From contig CM067306.1 in assembly GCA_034231615.1 (NCBI GenBank), positions 35,980,019 through 36,044,018 on the forward strand: 64,000 bases of DNA. Direction: 5' to 3'. Positions 10,166 to 20,726 of this stretch are shown one piece after another. Position 1 is the first letter of the stretch. The number at the start of each line of letters is the position of its first letter. Source of the DNA: Meghimatium bilineatum. Its lineage: Eukaryota > Mollusca > Gastropoda > Stylommatophora > Philomycidae. The notes under the pieces are model-generated. The model was not told where the DNA came from. It did no database searches and saw only the letters and a program-made list of their open reading frames with translations. Both the position numbers and the translations under genes were made by a program.

Positions 10166-10799
10166 TATTTGGGCAAGGTCGCTCAGCTCGAGAACGCCTT
10201 GCTCTCAAACGCGTGGTGTGAGACTCAAACTTGTGCGAGGGGTTCATGATGTCTATGAATGACGCCTCGGGTAAGAGGGCGAACGAGCCAGGGTCCAACT
10301 CTTCTTGCGAGTTCTTCCTCATACGGAACCAGGCTCGCGGATGAGAAACGGTTCAGTACTCGATGGACACAGGCAGAGTTTGTCCAATTGCACGAGAGAG
10401 ATGGATTCATGGACGGTGGAGCACCTCGTGCCAGATAGACGCGCTCGACAGGCGTCTTGGCGAAGAGGCACTACACACCAGCATGCCCGGCGATAGATAG
10501 AGGCTGTCACGGACTAGGGACCAAACCCGAAATACAGGAATGACAAAAACGGATATGCTGGACCTCGAACGTCCTGACCACAAGTGGCCAACCGGGGTAC
10601 AAATAATCACAGTTCTATTGTGGAACTTGCAGCACAACGTACTTCACGCTCCCCGGCGGAAATCACACGAAGTATTTGTTGTGGTTATATGAGAGCGAAC
10701 GAAGAAGTAGAATCGGTGAGCGCCAGTCTCCATAAGGATAACATATTGAGTACACTTAGACGGCAGCACATAACGTTTCAAGGAATCGGAACAGGTATT

Positions 10800-10885
10800 G
10801 TTAGCTCCCAGAAATCTACAACCATTGTCCTGCTACAAGAGAGAAGAAGCGGGAGTTTGAGAATGAACGCTGATGATGACGAAGA
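10800..10885 (+). repeat. Shared retroposon 3' end
   Basis: Matches 12060-12133 and 30493-30565: AAATCTA, then a CATTGTCCTGCTACAAGA block, then GGAGTTTGAGAATGAACGC. The other two copies continue into GAAGAAG; this one continues GATGATGACG. Confidence 0.65.
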
Positions 10886-10889
10886 ATTT

Positions 10890-11970
10890 CATAATTGTGT
10901 CAGGACATGCTGGTTTATGAGGAAATAAGAGCAAAGTCTGGCTGGTACGGCGACCATGGGGAGAGAGGGGGGGGGGGGGGGGCGGCGGCCGGACAAGCAT
11001 TGAGCTGGGCTGGTATTCAGAATGCACTAACGGATTTAAGAAAAATGATAGATGTAGCTGATACCCGTGAATCTTAAACCTTGGATAGACAGAATTAACA
11101 TATTGTCAAGATTGATGTGGATACACAGAAGTTTTATGCAGATAACCTGTGGAGTCTAGTAAACAAACACTAGGCCTATGTTTTGACTAGTGTCATGACA
11201 AGATCACATCTTTTTTTGGATGTGGTTATGCAAATGAGATACATATTTCCGTTGGATACGTTTATGGGTTGTGATAATTTCCATTCATCGTCTTTTGATG
11301 TTTTGTTTGATAGTGTATCTTAATAAAGACCTTTTGGTTGAAACGTTGAATATGTTTTGTGTATTGTAATTTGTATGTTTTCTTGTGTGCACATCATTAT
11401 ACACTAGTTTTACTGATAATCCGTCGTGTCTGAGTGAAACTATTATAAAAACATGTGTTTTAATAAGTACAATTGTAGTTTGATATGTATTGAGGATGAT
11501 CTATCGACTAACGTGTGTCCGTATTAATAACCATTTCCGTTAAAACATGGCATAATGTATGAGAACCGCTATTATATTCAAATTGCATAGAGCGCTTAAA
11601 CTTCGATATTTATTTCTTGTTTCAAATCAAGTGGTAGCTATTAGAACTCGAACAACAAGTATTAGCGGATCGATATATCCTAAACCACAGCAAGTTCGTT
11701 TTGGACTTTCCAAGGTCTAATAAATATCACAGTGATTGTTCAAGTTAACTACAGTTTAGTTCTCATGGTTGCCAAGATTACTTTAAAAAGTGAATGTAAA
11801 GGAAACTTTCGTTACGTTAAAGAAGCTCAGACAGCATCTATCTTATTAATAAGGATACGTTGGTATTTTTCTTATATCTCGACGCTTTCCATGTTCACCA
11901 ATTCAGCGTTAGGTTAAGGAATAGTTTTCTGAATGAGGCATAGTGACTATCTTCTTGTCGCTTCCTTTAC
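10890..11970. other. No feature recognised; poly-G run
   Basis: A G run near 10967-10983, otherwise AT-rich sequence with no coding or repeat match found. Confidence 0.4.
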
Positions 11971-11974
11971 TTCC

Positions 11975-12133
11975 CGTCGAAGACGGATGTACATCGGACT
12001 ATTGGTGCAAATAAAACGGCAACACAACGCATTTCCATTCTTTGGACTACATCCTGCTGGAAATCTAGTAGGACGATTGTCTTGCTACAAGAGATATCCA
12101 GCTGGAGTTTGAGAATGAACCCAGAAGAAGAAT
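11975..12133 (+). repeat. Family B copy joined to GAA-tailed 3' end
   Basis: GAAGACGGATG, AAATAAAACGGCAACACAACG and TTTGGACTACATCCTGCTGG are followed by the 3' block ending CCAGAAGAAGAA at 12122-12133. This links family B to the GAA-tailed retroposons. Confidence 0.65.
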
Positions 12134-12559
12134 AAGATACCCCTTTCTTTACTTAATCTGTTGTCTTCTGATGTTAACCAAGAATGGCATTGTGTTTGTT
12201 AGTCTTCTGCTGTTTTCATTTCTGATTCAGTCTCTCATTGTTACTCTGAGGATTCTACGTAGATAAGTAATTTCTGTTGTAACAAGTTTTATTTTAGATT
12301 CTGCTGTTAGTGTCCATGTTTGACATTGGTATCATAGTGAATAGTGATGGTATGATGATCGTTTTATATAGTGCAGTTTTGGTGTTTGTGCTCATATATT
12401 TGTTTGAATGTCATCTTTTGAGAACTCTCCATGTTTTTACGATCGTTTTAGTTCGAAACTGTTGGTTTGCTAGACCTGTCACAATGTTGTTTTAGCATCT
12501 CCAAATGGTTCAACCATGTTCTAATCTATAACATTCATAAAATAAATCACATATTCCAT
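12134..12559. other. No feature recognised
   Basis: T-rich spacer before the nested LINE; nothing convincing. Confidence 0.4.
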
Positions 12560-12768
12560 TTAGAAAGACTGACCCCATCGAGGCCAGCTCCTTGGCGTGG
12601 AGATGGGGCTTAGTCCAGCCAGCAGAGGCTGGAAACTAAGACTGGCCGGGCCCTCCCACATTCGGGCAGGACCACAGTCTTGCCTAGCAAGTAAAGGTGC
12701 TGAAGTCGGCGACATTTGGCCAGAAGGCACACCGCAACAATCAGAATGTCATGCATTATCGCACATGA

Positions 12769-13599
12769 ATGTCTATATCTGCATTACCCCGTTATGGTGC
12801 TAACCCTGTGACGACTCACCAGGCAGGAGTAGCACCGGGCCCTATACCTCGAAAGGGCCCACCCCATACGACTGGAGGTCCTCTTCGATTGTCTTGTGGT
12901 GCCAGGAGGCACAAGAGTAATATCACTGACCAACAAATATTACCAACCAATGAGACACCACTTACAATAATGCATTGGAATGCTGAGGGTGTAAATAGCA
13001 AAAAAGATGGCTTTAGCAAGAAATTAGAATTAGAAAACACCCTTCTTAAGGAACAGGTCAGCATTTGTTGCATACAAGAGACACACCTCAGCAAAGATGT
13101 AGCCTTTAAAATTGCAGGTTATCAGCACTTTAGAGCTGATCGAATAGACAGAAGAAAAGGAGGTATACTAACTCTAGTCAAAAATAATATCAGTGCACAT
13201 CAAACTGAGCTATACATGGAAGGAGCAGAATATCAGGTCCATCAACTAAAGACCAAGAACACAGACTTCAACCTACTAAATTATTATTGTCCAAATGACC
13301 AGTCCCTTTCCCTGGACACAATACCGTACAGAGGAAGACTGATAGTATGTAGAGATTTTAATAGTCACTCACAAAGCTGGGGTTATGACCACATGGATAA
13401 AAGAGGAGAAGAACTTGAAAGCTGGCAAGACGATAAATGTCTTCTATTGCTTAATAAGCCAAAAGATCCTCCAACATACTACTCAAGAGCATGGCAAACC
13501 ACTTCCACGCCAGACTTGGCATTTTACTCAGCAGACCTAAACTGGGAAATCAATAGAACAGTGGGGAAGCAACTTGGAGGTAGCGACCATCGACCAGTC
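12769..13599 (+). pseudogene. Outer LINE: endonuclease domain
   Basis: APE-like endonuclease part of ORF2. Visible motifs are MHWNAEGV (Asn), CIQETHL (Glu), RDFNSHSQSWGY, STPDLAF and GGSDHRPVL (Asp-His). In the intact relative the block reads GDFNSH, so Gly has become Arg here. The frame is open up to the 219-bp insertion that follows GGSDHRPVLL. The N-terminal QAGVAPGP segment parallels QAGGAPDP of the inner copy, supporting the same lineage. Confidence 0.85.
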
Positions 13600-13611
13600 C
13601 TCCTTAGTATT

Positions 13612-13830
13612 CTTCTTCTTCTTTCGTTCACTTGAAACATGTTTATATCTGTAATTCTGTCTCCTTAATAAAACTCACTGTCTTTTGTAGTTCATACAGT
13701 GTCCCATAGAGCTTTGATTCCAGTGTTGTTTCCTCTGGCCAATATGTCTTCCTCAGCGTTTCATGCTCAGAACACTCTTGAAGTATATGTTTGGCACTCT
13801 GTGCTGCCTGTCCACATGTACACATGGCCG
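13612..13830 (-). mobile_element. 219-bp reversed LINE 3' fragment with 12-bp duplication
   Basis: CTCCTTAGTATT lies at 13600-13611 and again at 13831-13842. The insert is a minus-strand 5'-truncated end of the lineage seen at 4365-5260, with AKHILQECSEHETLR, ending ELQI, and a GAAGAAGAA tail at its 3' end. This is a clean target-primed reverse transcription product. Confidence 0.92.
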
Positions 13831-13842
13831 CTCCTTAGTATT

Positions 13843-14196
13843 AAAAATGAACTCACAGGAAATGCATGTAGCCTTCCAAGATGGAATTATAAAAAAAGCA
13901 AATTGGGGACTATTTAAACACAGCAGTAGTGTTTTAGCTGGACAAATAGATATGGAAGGAAAAGACATAAATGCCATAGTGAAAGAGTTCAATAAATGTA
14001 TTCATCAAGCTGCCAAGGACGCAATACCAAGAGGAGCACGCAAACAATACAAGCCATACTGGAGTGAACAACTAGAACTGCTGCAAGAGGAATTAGAAAA
14101 AGCACGGACGGAAGTGGAAAATAACCCAAGCCCGGAACATCACAACAAACATCAACACGCAAAAGCTAAATTCCAAAGAGCCAAACTAGAAGCTAG
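13843..14196 (+). pseudogene. Outer LINE: endonuclease-RT linker
   Basis: Continues the outer ORF2: W-N-Y-K-K, then ANWGLFKH, PRGARKQYKPYWSEQLELLQ and KFQRAKLEARR. An extra A in the A run near 13890 shifts the frame between WNYKK and ANWG. The piece is cut at 14196 by the inner element, and KLEARR resumes at 18259. Confidence 0.85.
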
Positions 14197-17100
14197 GAGA
14201 AGGCCACTCCACAAACCTCCGATGTCTTGCGGGCAGTGCTAGGATGTCCAAGAACATGGATAGGAAGACTCCATAACTTCCCTCACCGAAGACGGAACAT
14301 GTCAGCCTGAATAGGCGTGGGTACCCAGCAATGGAAATGGGACATGTACGCATTATACAGTTAATGACTATGCTCGGATTTATTACACGAAGTGGGGCTG
14401 CCCCTGTGGTTCATCGCCAGGCAGGAGGAGCTCCGGACCCCCAGCCTCGAATGGGTCCACCAAAAGCTACTGATGATGACTCTGTGTATCGGGGACCCGG
14501 GATTAAACAGAGTAGAGCAACCGGCCAAACCAATCATGACAACAAAAACACAATCAAAATTATGCAGTGGAACAGTGAGGGTGTGGCTAAGAAGAAATTA
14601 GAACTGCAGAATTTCCTTCAAAAGCAAAAGATTGATGTCTTGTGCATTCAGGAGACACATCTTAATGACAGCAACAGATTCTCCATCAGAGGCTTTGAAT
14701 GCTTCAGATTAGATAGATTAGGCCACAAAGGAGGGATCATCACAATGGTACGAAATAACATACCTACTACAGAAATCGCACGTAACCCAGAGGACTCAGA
14801 ACATCTCACCATCAAATTACATACAACCCCAAAACCACTGATTATCACAAATTTCTACTGCCCTAACAACAAAAAATTACACCTCAGGACAATACCTCTC
14901 ACATCATCAAATCATATTATAGTTGGAGATTTCAACAGTCATTCCCCAAGCTGGGGTTACCCAACTATGGACTTGAGAGGAGAAGAAATAGAAGACTTGA
15001 TGATAGAAAATAGGCTAATCCTTATAAATGAACATCTATCAGAGCCAACCTTTTACTCCAGACGATGGAAATCTCAGAGCACTCCAGATCTGGCCATTGC
15101 AACAGAAGACATCCAACGTGTGACAGAAAGAGTAGTGGCACAACAGCTTGGTGGGAGTGACCACAAGCCCGTAATATTAACAATAAAAGGGAACCACAAG
15201 ACAGAAAAGCAACAACACAAAATCGCTAGCTGGAACTACAAAAAGGCTAACTGGGACACTTACCAACGCCTTACAGAGGAAAAACTACTAACACATCTTA
15301 CAGCAAGAAATATACGGAAAAATGCAAAATTAATAACAGGAATAATCCTGGAAGCTGCCAACAACAGTATACCTAGAGGAAGAAGACAAAACTACAAACC
15401 CTTCTGGAACAAAAAACTCCAGGTTATGCATGATGAAGCCTCTGCTGCAAGATCCAAGATGGAAACTAGACCAACAGAAACCAATATCACTGAACACAAT
15501 AGACTGCAAGCAATTTTCAGGAGAGAAAAGCTAAACAGCATTAGATCCAGCTGGAAAGAAAAAACAGCAACACTCAACATGGAAAAAGACTCAACAAAAA
15601 TGTGGAAACTTATCAAGTGTCTCAATGAAGAAAACAACCCCCAAAGTAGTATCATCATAGAAGACAAGGGGAAGTCCTACACTGGCACACAAGCTGCAAA
15701 TATTCTAGCAGACTCCTATGCTGAAGAAAGCAAAATTAAGATAACTAGAACAAGAACTGCTGAAGTAAGACGAGAGACAAAAAACCTTGTAAATAAACAT
15801 CAACCTTGCCCAGGCACAATGACCTCACCTTTTCACAAATCAGAACTTAACATGGCAATTCAAAATCTAAAAAAGAAGAAAGCCCCTGGACCCGATGGAA
15901 TCACAAATGAAATGCTCCAACACCTAGGTCCTGTGGATAGAAGCAGAATCCTAGACCTTTTTAATGAATCATGGGCGCAAGGGATCTTCCCAGAAGAATG
16001 GAAAGAGGCAGAAATAATTCCAATTGCCAAGAAAGGAAAACCAAAAACCAACAAAACAAGTTACCGCCCTATCAGTCTACTTAGTTGCTTAGGAAAGGTC
16101 ATGGAAAAAATGGTGAATAACAGACTCTTAAACTACCTGGAGGAAAACAATCTTCTAGATGACTGCCAATCAGGCTTCAGAAAACACAGATGCACTGAGG
16201 ACCAAACAACATACCTTGCCCAGGAAATAGAAGATGCTTTCCAGAAAAAATCAAAACTCCTAGCCACCTTCTTTGACCTCACAAAGGCCTTTGACAAAGT
16301 CTGGAAAGAGGGGCTATTGCTAAAACTTGCCCAGAAAGGAATCAGAGGCAAAATGTTTCAGTGGATAAAAAGCTTCCTACGAGGCAGACATGCAAGAGTC
16401 AAACTCCAGGGAATGAAAAGTAAAATGGTCAACATAACAGAAGGTGTCCCACAGGGAGGAATTCTGTCCCCCACACTCTTTATAGTTTTTATAGACGATC
16501 TGCCAAAACTATTCACACCATATGTACATAGAGCTCTCCATGCAGACGATCTTGCTATCTGGACCCAATCAGAATACATTGGAGTTGCAAAAGTTAGAAT
16601 GCAGGAGGCAATAAACAAAGTTGAAGAGTGGGCAAAAACCTGGGGTGTTCAAATAAACAAAAGTAAGACCGTCACTACACTTTTCACCCTCTCCACAGGG
16701 CCTGAAAATTATACTCTCACTCTAGACAACACCCCACTCCCAAAAGAAAACACCCCAGTCTACCTGGGGCTAAAATTTGACAAAAGACTTACTTGGGGAT
16801 CACACATTGAAGAGACAGAAAATAAAGCCACACGCAGACTACAAATAATGAAAAAACTATCTGGGACAGATTGGGGAGCCAACATAAAAACCATAAGACA
16901 AGTCTATGTAGGTCACATTCGTCCAACTCTGGAATATGGATTGACCACATATGCAACAGCAGCAAACACCAATCTTCAAAAGCTGGACAAAATTCAAAAT
17001 GCAGGTCTCCGAATCATAACAGGAGGACTAAGGAGCACACCTATAACATCAATGGAAGCAACAGCAGGATTACAAAACCTAACAGACCGCAGGGATGAGA

Positions 17101-18260
17101 AAATCACAATAATGACAGAAAAATTTAGACGTCTGAAACATCACCCTATGCATGAAAAAACAAAAGAACTAACAAAAAACAGACTGAAAAGACCAAGCTT
17201 CAATCACCTATCAAAAAAACTTATGAAAGCCAATAAAGAAGTAACCAGCAACAATCCGGATGAATGGGAACAGCTAGAAGCATATTGCAACATCACAAAC
17301 ACTTCACCCATATATACAGCAAAACTTACAATACCAGGCATTGAGAGCAAAACTATGGAAACCCCTACTGCCCTTAAGGCAAAAACACTTGATCACCTAG
17401 ACACCCAATACCCTACCTCACAGTGGATTCATGTCTTCACAGATGGATCATCAGAGGGTGCAGTAAAGAAAGGAGGAGCTGGGATACTAATACTCATACC
17501 AAACACCCCAAAACTAGAACTCTCAATTGCTACTGGCAAATTATCAACAAATTACAGGGCAGAGCTACAAGCAATCTTGGAAGCATCAAAGGCTCTAGAG
17601 GAACGGAGGCTCAAAGGAGCTAACATAGTCTTCTTGTGTGACTGCATGTCAGTACTCCAAACCATCCAAAAGGAACCTAAAGATCTCCTAACAAAAACAA
17701 CTGTAGAACTTCTAAATCAACTATCTGCCAACAATAAAGTTGTGCTGCAGTGGATCCCTGCACACTGTGGAATAGCAGGAAATGAAGGAGCTGACAGACT
17801 GGCAAAAGCAGGTGCAAAAAAGGAACAATTCCACCACAGAATATCACTGACTGAAGCAAAAACCCTCATCAAAGGAATATACAAACATACATGGAGTCAG
17901 AGAACAGGCAGTAACTTTCCACAGGACCCTATTCTAAAGCTAAACAGGTCACAACAAACCACAATTTTTAGACTTCGCACAGGACACTGCAGACTACAAG
18001 CACATCTCCACAAAATTAAGGCTGCCCAAACTGACCAATGCCCATGCCAAAAGGGTCCCCAGACTCCAGAACATATTCTGCAGACATGCCCACTCTTTGA
18101 TGACGTGAGAACCAAAATATGGCCTCAAGAGACAGATCTGAAGGTGAAGCTGTGGGGCAACCGTGAGGACCTCCTGCTGACGACTGAATTCATAGAGGCG
18201 GCCCACCTTCCTGTATAGACTTATGAGCATAGGAAACTGATCGCAGAAGAAGAAGAAGAA
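14197..18260 (+). mobile_element. Inner RNase H-type LINE, near-complete copy
   Basis: Inserted into the outer LINE with target duplication AAACTAGAAGCTAG at 14183-14196 and 18259-18272 (the first A residues may be shared with the tail). It starts with an open stretch ending in TGA at 14310, possibly the last ~37 codons of ORF1, so the copy is probably slightly 5'-truncated. The 3' end is CTGATCGCAGAAGAAGAAGAAG with no long poly-A. The exact duplication and intact ORF2 indicate a recent insertion. Confidence 0.9.
14331..18218 (+). CDS. LINE ORF2 polyprotein: endonuclease, RT, RNase H
   Basis: An intact 1295-residue ORF2 that nicks target DNA, reverse transcribes the element RNA from the nick and can degrade the RNA strand. 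Endonuclease is about residues 75-290: N81, E108 (IQETH), D200 and N202 (GDFNSH), D253, D277-H278 (GGSDHKP). RT is about 500-780: KKAPGPDGI, YRPISLLS, D649 in FFDLTKAFD, GVPQGGILSP, and D739-D740 in HADDLAIW. The thumb carries LEYGLTTYA. RNase H starts at D1038 (FTDGSS), with RAELQAI, LCDCMSVLQ and WIPAHCGIAGNEGADRLA. Near the C-terminus is a CxCx8Hx4C motif (CPCQ to HILQTC). The domain order fits the I superfamily; assignment to I, Nimb or another clade is not made. The start at 14331 is the first ATG after the upstream TGA, but translation may start elsewhere. All catalytic residues I can check are present. Confidence 0.93.
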   Translation: MEMGHVRIIQLMTMLGFITRSGAAPVVHRQAGGAPDPQPRMGPPKATDDDSVYRGPGIKQSRATGQTNHDNKNTIKIMQWNSEGVAKKKLELQNFLQKQKIDVLCIQETHLNDSNRFSIRGFECFRLDRLGHKGGIITMVRNNIPTTEIARNPEDSEHLTIKLHTTPKPLIITNFYCPNNKKLHLRTIPLTSSNHIIVGDFNSHSPSWGYPTMDLRGEEIEDLMIENRLILINEHLSEPTFYSRRWKSQSTPDLAIATEDIQRVTERVVAQQLGGSDHKPVILTIKGNHKTEKQQHKIASWNYKKANWDTYQRLTEEKLLTHLTARNIRKNAKLITGIILEAANNSIPRGRRQNYKPFWNKKLQVMHDEASAARSKMETRPTETNITEHNRLQAIFRREKLNSIRSSWKEKTATLNMEKDSTKMWKLIKCLNEENNPQSSIIIEDKGKSYTGTQAANILADSYAEESKIKITRTRTAEVRRETKNLVNKHQPCPGTMTSPFHKSELNMAIQNLKKKKAPGPDGITNEMLQHLGPVDRSRILDLFNESWAQGIFPEEWKEAEIIPIAKKGKPKTNKTSYRPISLLSCLGKVMEKMVNNRLLNYLEENNLLDDCQSGFRKHRCTEDQTTYLAQEIEDAFQKKSKLLATFFDLTKAFDKVWKEGLLLKLAQKGIRGKMFQWIKSFLRGRHARVKLQGMKSKMVNITEGVPQGGILSPTLFIVFIDDLPKLFTPYVHRALHADDLAIWTQSEYIGVAKVRMQEAINKVEEWAKTWGVQINKSKTVTTLFTLSTGPENYTLTLDNTPLPKENTPVYLGLKFDKRLTWGSHIEETENKATRRLQIMKKLSGTDWGANIKTIRQVYVGHIRPTLEYGLTTYATAANTNLQKLDKIQNAGLRIITGGLRSTPITSMEATAGLQNLTDRRDEKITIMTEKFRRLKHHPMHEKTKELTKNRLKRPSFNHLSKKLMKANKEVTSNNPDEWEQLEAYCNITNTSPIYTAKLTIPGIESKTMETPTALKAKTLDHLDTQYPTSQWIHVFTDGSSEGAVKKGGAGILILIPNTPKLELSIATGKLSTNYRAELQAILEASKALEERRLKGANIVFLCDCMSVLQTIQKEPKDLLTKTTVELLNQLSANNKVVLQWIPAHCGIAGNEGADRLAKAGAKKEQFHHRISLTEAKTLIKGIYKHTWSQRTGSNFPQDPILKLNRSQQTTIFRLRTGHCRLQAHLHKIKAAQTDQCPCQKGPQTPEHILQTCPLFDDVRTKIWPQETDLKVKLWGNREDLLLTTEFIEAAHLPV

Positions 18261-18272
18261 ACTAGAAGCTAG

Positions 18273-20700
18273 AAGAAAGAGCTGGAAGGAGAAAACAGAA
18301 TCCTTAAATTTTGAAAAGGATGGAATAAAACTGTGGAAACTGGTCAAACAACTAAATGATGAGGGAACAGGAAGAAGCACAAACATACCACAATATTTCC
18401 CTTTGCTTAAACCTGGAAAAGATGGAACAACACCAACTAGCTACAGACCAATTAGTCTTACAAGTTGCCTGTGCAAAACAATGGAGCGCATCATAAACCT
18501 AAGACTAAAATTTCACCTGGAAAGTAGAAAATTCCTTGCACCACAGCAGGCAGGTTTCAGGCAATGCTACTCCACAGAGGATCAAACCACATACCTCTCA
18601 CAGGAAATTGAGGATGCTTTTCAAGACAAAAAATCAGTTTTAGTGGCATGGATTAATTTACAGAAGGCATTTGATAAAGTATGGAAAGAAGGATTGCTTC
18701 AAAAAATGAGAAACTACAAGATATGTGGAAATATGTATAGATGGATGAAAGCCTTTCTTCACAATAGAAGAGCCAGAGTACAAGTAAATGGCAAAAAAAG
18801 TACGAAAGTATTACTACGCCATGGAGTGCCTCAAGGAGGAGTTCTATCACCCACTCTTTTTCTCATATTTATCTATGATCTAATTGAAGAAATACCCTGT
18901 GGAACTAAGGCAGCACTATATGCAGATGACTTGGTTCTATGGTGCACACATGAGATCGCCATGGTTACCACAAAAATGCTTCAGAGAGCCATGGACATTT
19001 TGACTAATTGGGCTGACAAATGGTGTGTAAGTATCAATATAGAGAAGTCAGCAACAACCCTTTTTACACACTTTCACCAAAACAAAGAGCAGGAAACATC
19101 TATGTAAATAAAACTATCTTAAAGGTAGATGACCAACCCACATATCTTGGTGTAACATTTGATGCCAAAATGACATGGAAACATCATATCAGCAAAGCAG
19201 AAACAAAGGCTAGAAGGAAGATAGCTATACTAAGAAAACTGAGTGGGACAACTTGGGAAGCTAATGAAAGAATTCTAAAAAATGTATACCAACAAGCCAT
19301 TCGACCACACTTGGAATATGGTTCTACAGCATGGAGTTCATCATCAAACACTACACTACAAAACCTAGATAGAGTACAGAACCAAGCACTTAGAATCATT
19401 ACAGGCGCAATGAGATCCACACCAATCATAGAAATGCAGAATATCGAAGGGATGCAGTCATTGAAAGAGCGTAGAGATACTAAAATTATAATTCATGGAG
19501 AAAAGTTTCTTTCCCACCATAGTCACCCAATGAAGGAAAGATTCCAGAATCTATCACAAGGACGGCTTAAAAGAAGCAGCTTCATACACCAGGCCAAGCG
19601 TCTACATAGACAGGTATCGGATCTACCAGAGGTAACAATACCACTGACATCTCAACCAGAACACACCCCATGGGAAAAACGGACATGCCTACCAGTGACC
19701 ATCCAAACAACAGTAGCATGGGGATGAACATCAGAATAATCTGCAGAAAAGAGTAGCAGCTCTCAGTTTCCTTGATGATGTTTACCCAAGTGATCTATGG
19801 ACCAGAGTATATACAGATGGATCAGCACAGAATGCAGTAAAAAATGGAGGAAGTGGTGTATATGTAGAATACCCAGATGGCACCACTGATACCACTTGTA
19901 TACCAACGGGGAATTACTGCAACAACTATGACTCTGAAGTCAAAGCTATTTATACAGCTGCAGAGAAACTGTTAACATTGGACAGGACCTCACACCCTAT
20001 CGTAATACTTACAGATGCAAGGTCAGTACTAGAGGCATTACAATCCAATAAACTTCCAGAGTTAACTCTTTATATCCACCAAGCCGCTAATATCTACATT
20101 TTGGAGACCCACTATGCCGAAAAGCCGCTCAAATCTACATTTTAATATGAATTTACTATCGTGTTCGGCATAGCAGGAAAACCGCACGGACACAAAGAGT
20201 TAAAAGAGGTATTGTCCATAGTACAAAATAGGTGTAGAGTTATACTGCAATGGATTCCATCACACTGTGGAATAGCAGGAAATGAGAGAGCTGATCAACT
20301 CGCCAAGGAAGGTGCTAACATGCAGCAACCGGATGTACCAATCAGCTATCACCAAAAGAAATCCATGATAAAGGCACAACAAAAGCCTAACTTACCTCCA
20401 CGGGATGACTACCACCTACTTAACAGACAAGAACAGGTCATCATATTTCGACTGAGAACTGGACACAATAGACTAAACAGCCATATGTATACAAAATTTA
20501 AAATTGGCACAACAGCAAAGTGTAATTGTGGACAAGTCAACCAGACTTCAGAACATATCCTTCAAGAATGTGCAAACTATGACACATTAAGGTACACATA
20601 CTGGCCTTCTGTTACACCAATGAATGTTAAACTTTATGGTACAAAACAAGAAATGGAAAACACTGTCCAATTTATACAAGAAACAACACTGCAGATATAG
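18273..20700 (+). pseudogene. Outer LINE: RT, RNase H and C-terminal motif
   Basis: Resumes at KSWKEKTESLNFEKDG. After about 40 codons it jumps to PLLKPGKDGTTPTSYRPISL, so about 130 codons including K-x-x-x-P-G-P-D-G are deleted relative to the inner copy. RT motifs QAGFRQCYSTEDQTTYL, NLQKAFDKVW, GVPQGGVLSP and YADDLVLW follow; the usual D of the first RT motif is N in INLQKAFD. Frameshifts occur near 19070 and 19730. RNase H keeps VYTDGSAQNA (19807), LTDARSVLEAL and WIPSHCGIAGNERADQLA, split by the MITE at 20066-20199. The C-terminal motif ends HILQECANYDTLR. It is dead. Confidence 0.88.
20066..20199. mobile_element. piggyBac-like MITE, 134 bp, TTAA duplication
   Basis: TTAA at 20062-20065 and 20200-20203 flanks the insert. 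Terminal inverted repeats CTCTTTATATCC (20066) and CTCTTTGTGTCC (minus strand from 20199) match at 10 of 12 positions. Internally ATGCCGAA and TTCGGCAT are inverted. Removing the insert and one TTAA joins NKLPE to LKEVLSIV in frame, matching the expected RNase H reading. It is non-coding, so it would need a transposase in trans. Confidence 0.85.
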
Positions 20701-20726
20701 ACATTATTAGCGAACGAAAGAAGAAT

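Larger units (their letters stand above)
8574..10712 (+). mobile_element. Repeat E (GAA-tailed retroposon-like), filled copy
   Basis: Matches the reverse complement of 30682-32040 over its whole length, except for the extra block at 9001-9880. Left parts begin AGGGGTGCAAAGGG in both copies. The right end is GAGAGCGAACGAAGAAG here and GCGAATGCAGAAGAAG in the other copy. It contains 107-bp subrepeats and a frame near 10310-10660 that resembles the 135-aa frame of the other copy but is broken. No domain is recognised. The GAA tail suggests mobilisation by a LINE. Confidence 0.7.
12560..20726 (+). mobile_element. Outer RNase H-type LINE, nested host copy
   Basis: An old LINE of the endonuclease-RT-RNase H-CCHC architecture (I superfamily by domain order). 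Its three pieces, 12560-13599, 13843-14196 and 18273-20726, become collinear once the insertions are removed. The 5' edge is uncertain; part of the 5' region recurs at 42436-42530. The 3' end has TAG at 20698-20700, then GAACGAAAGAAG and a short A-rich tail. It is inactivated by frameshifts, a deletion of about 130 codons and three insertions. Confidence 0.85.
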
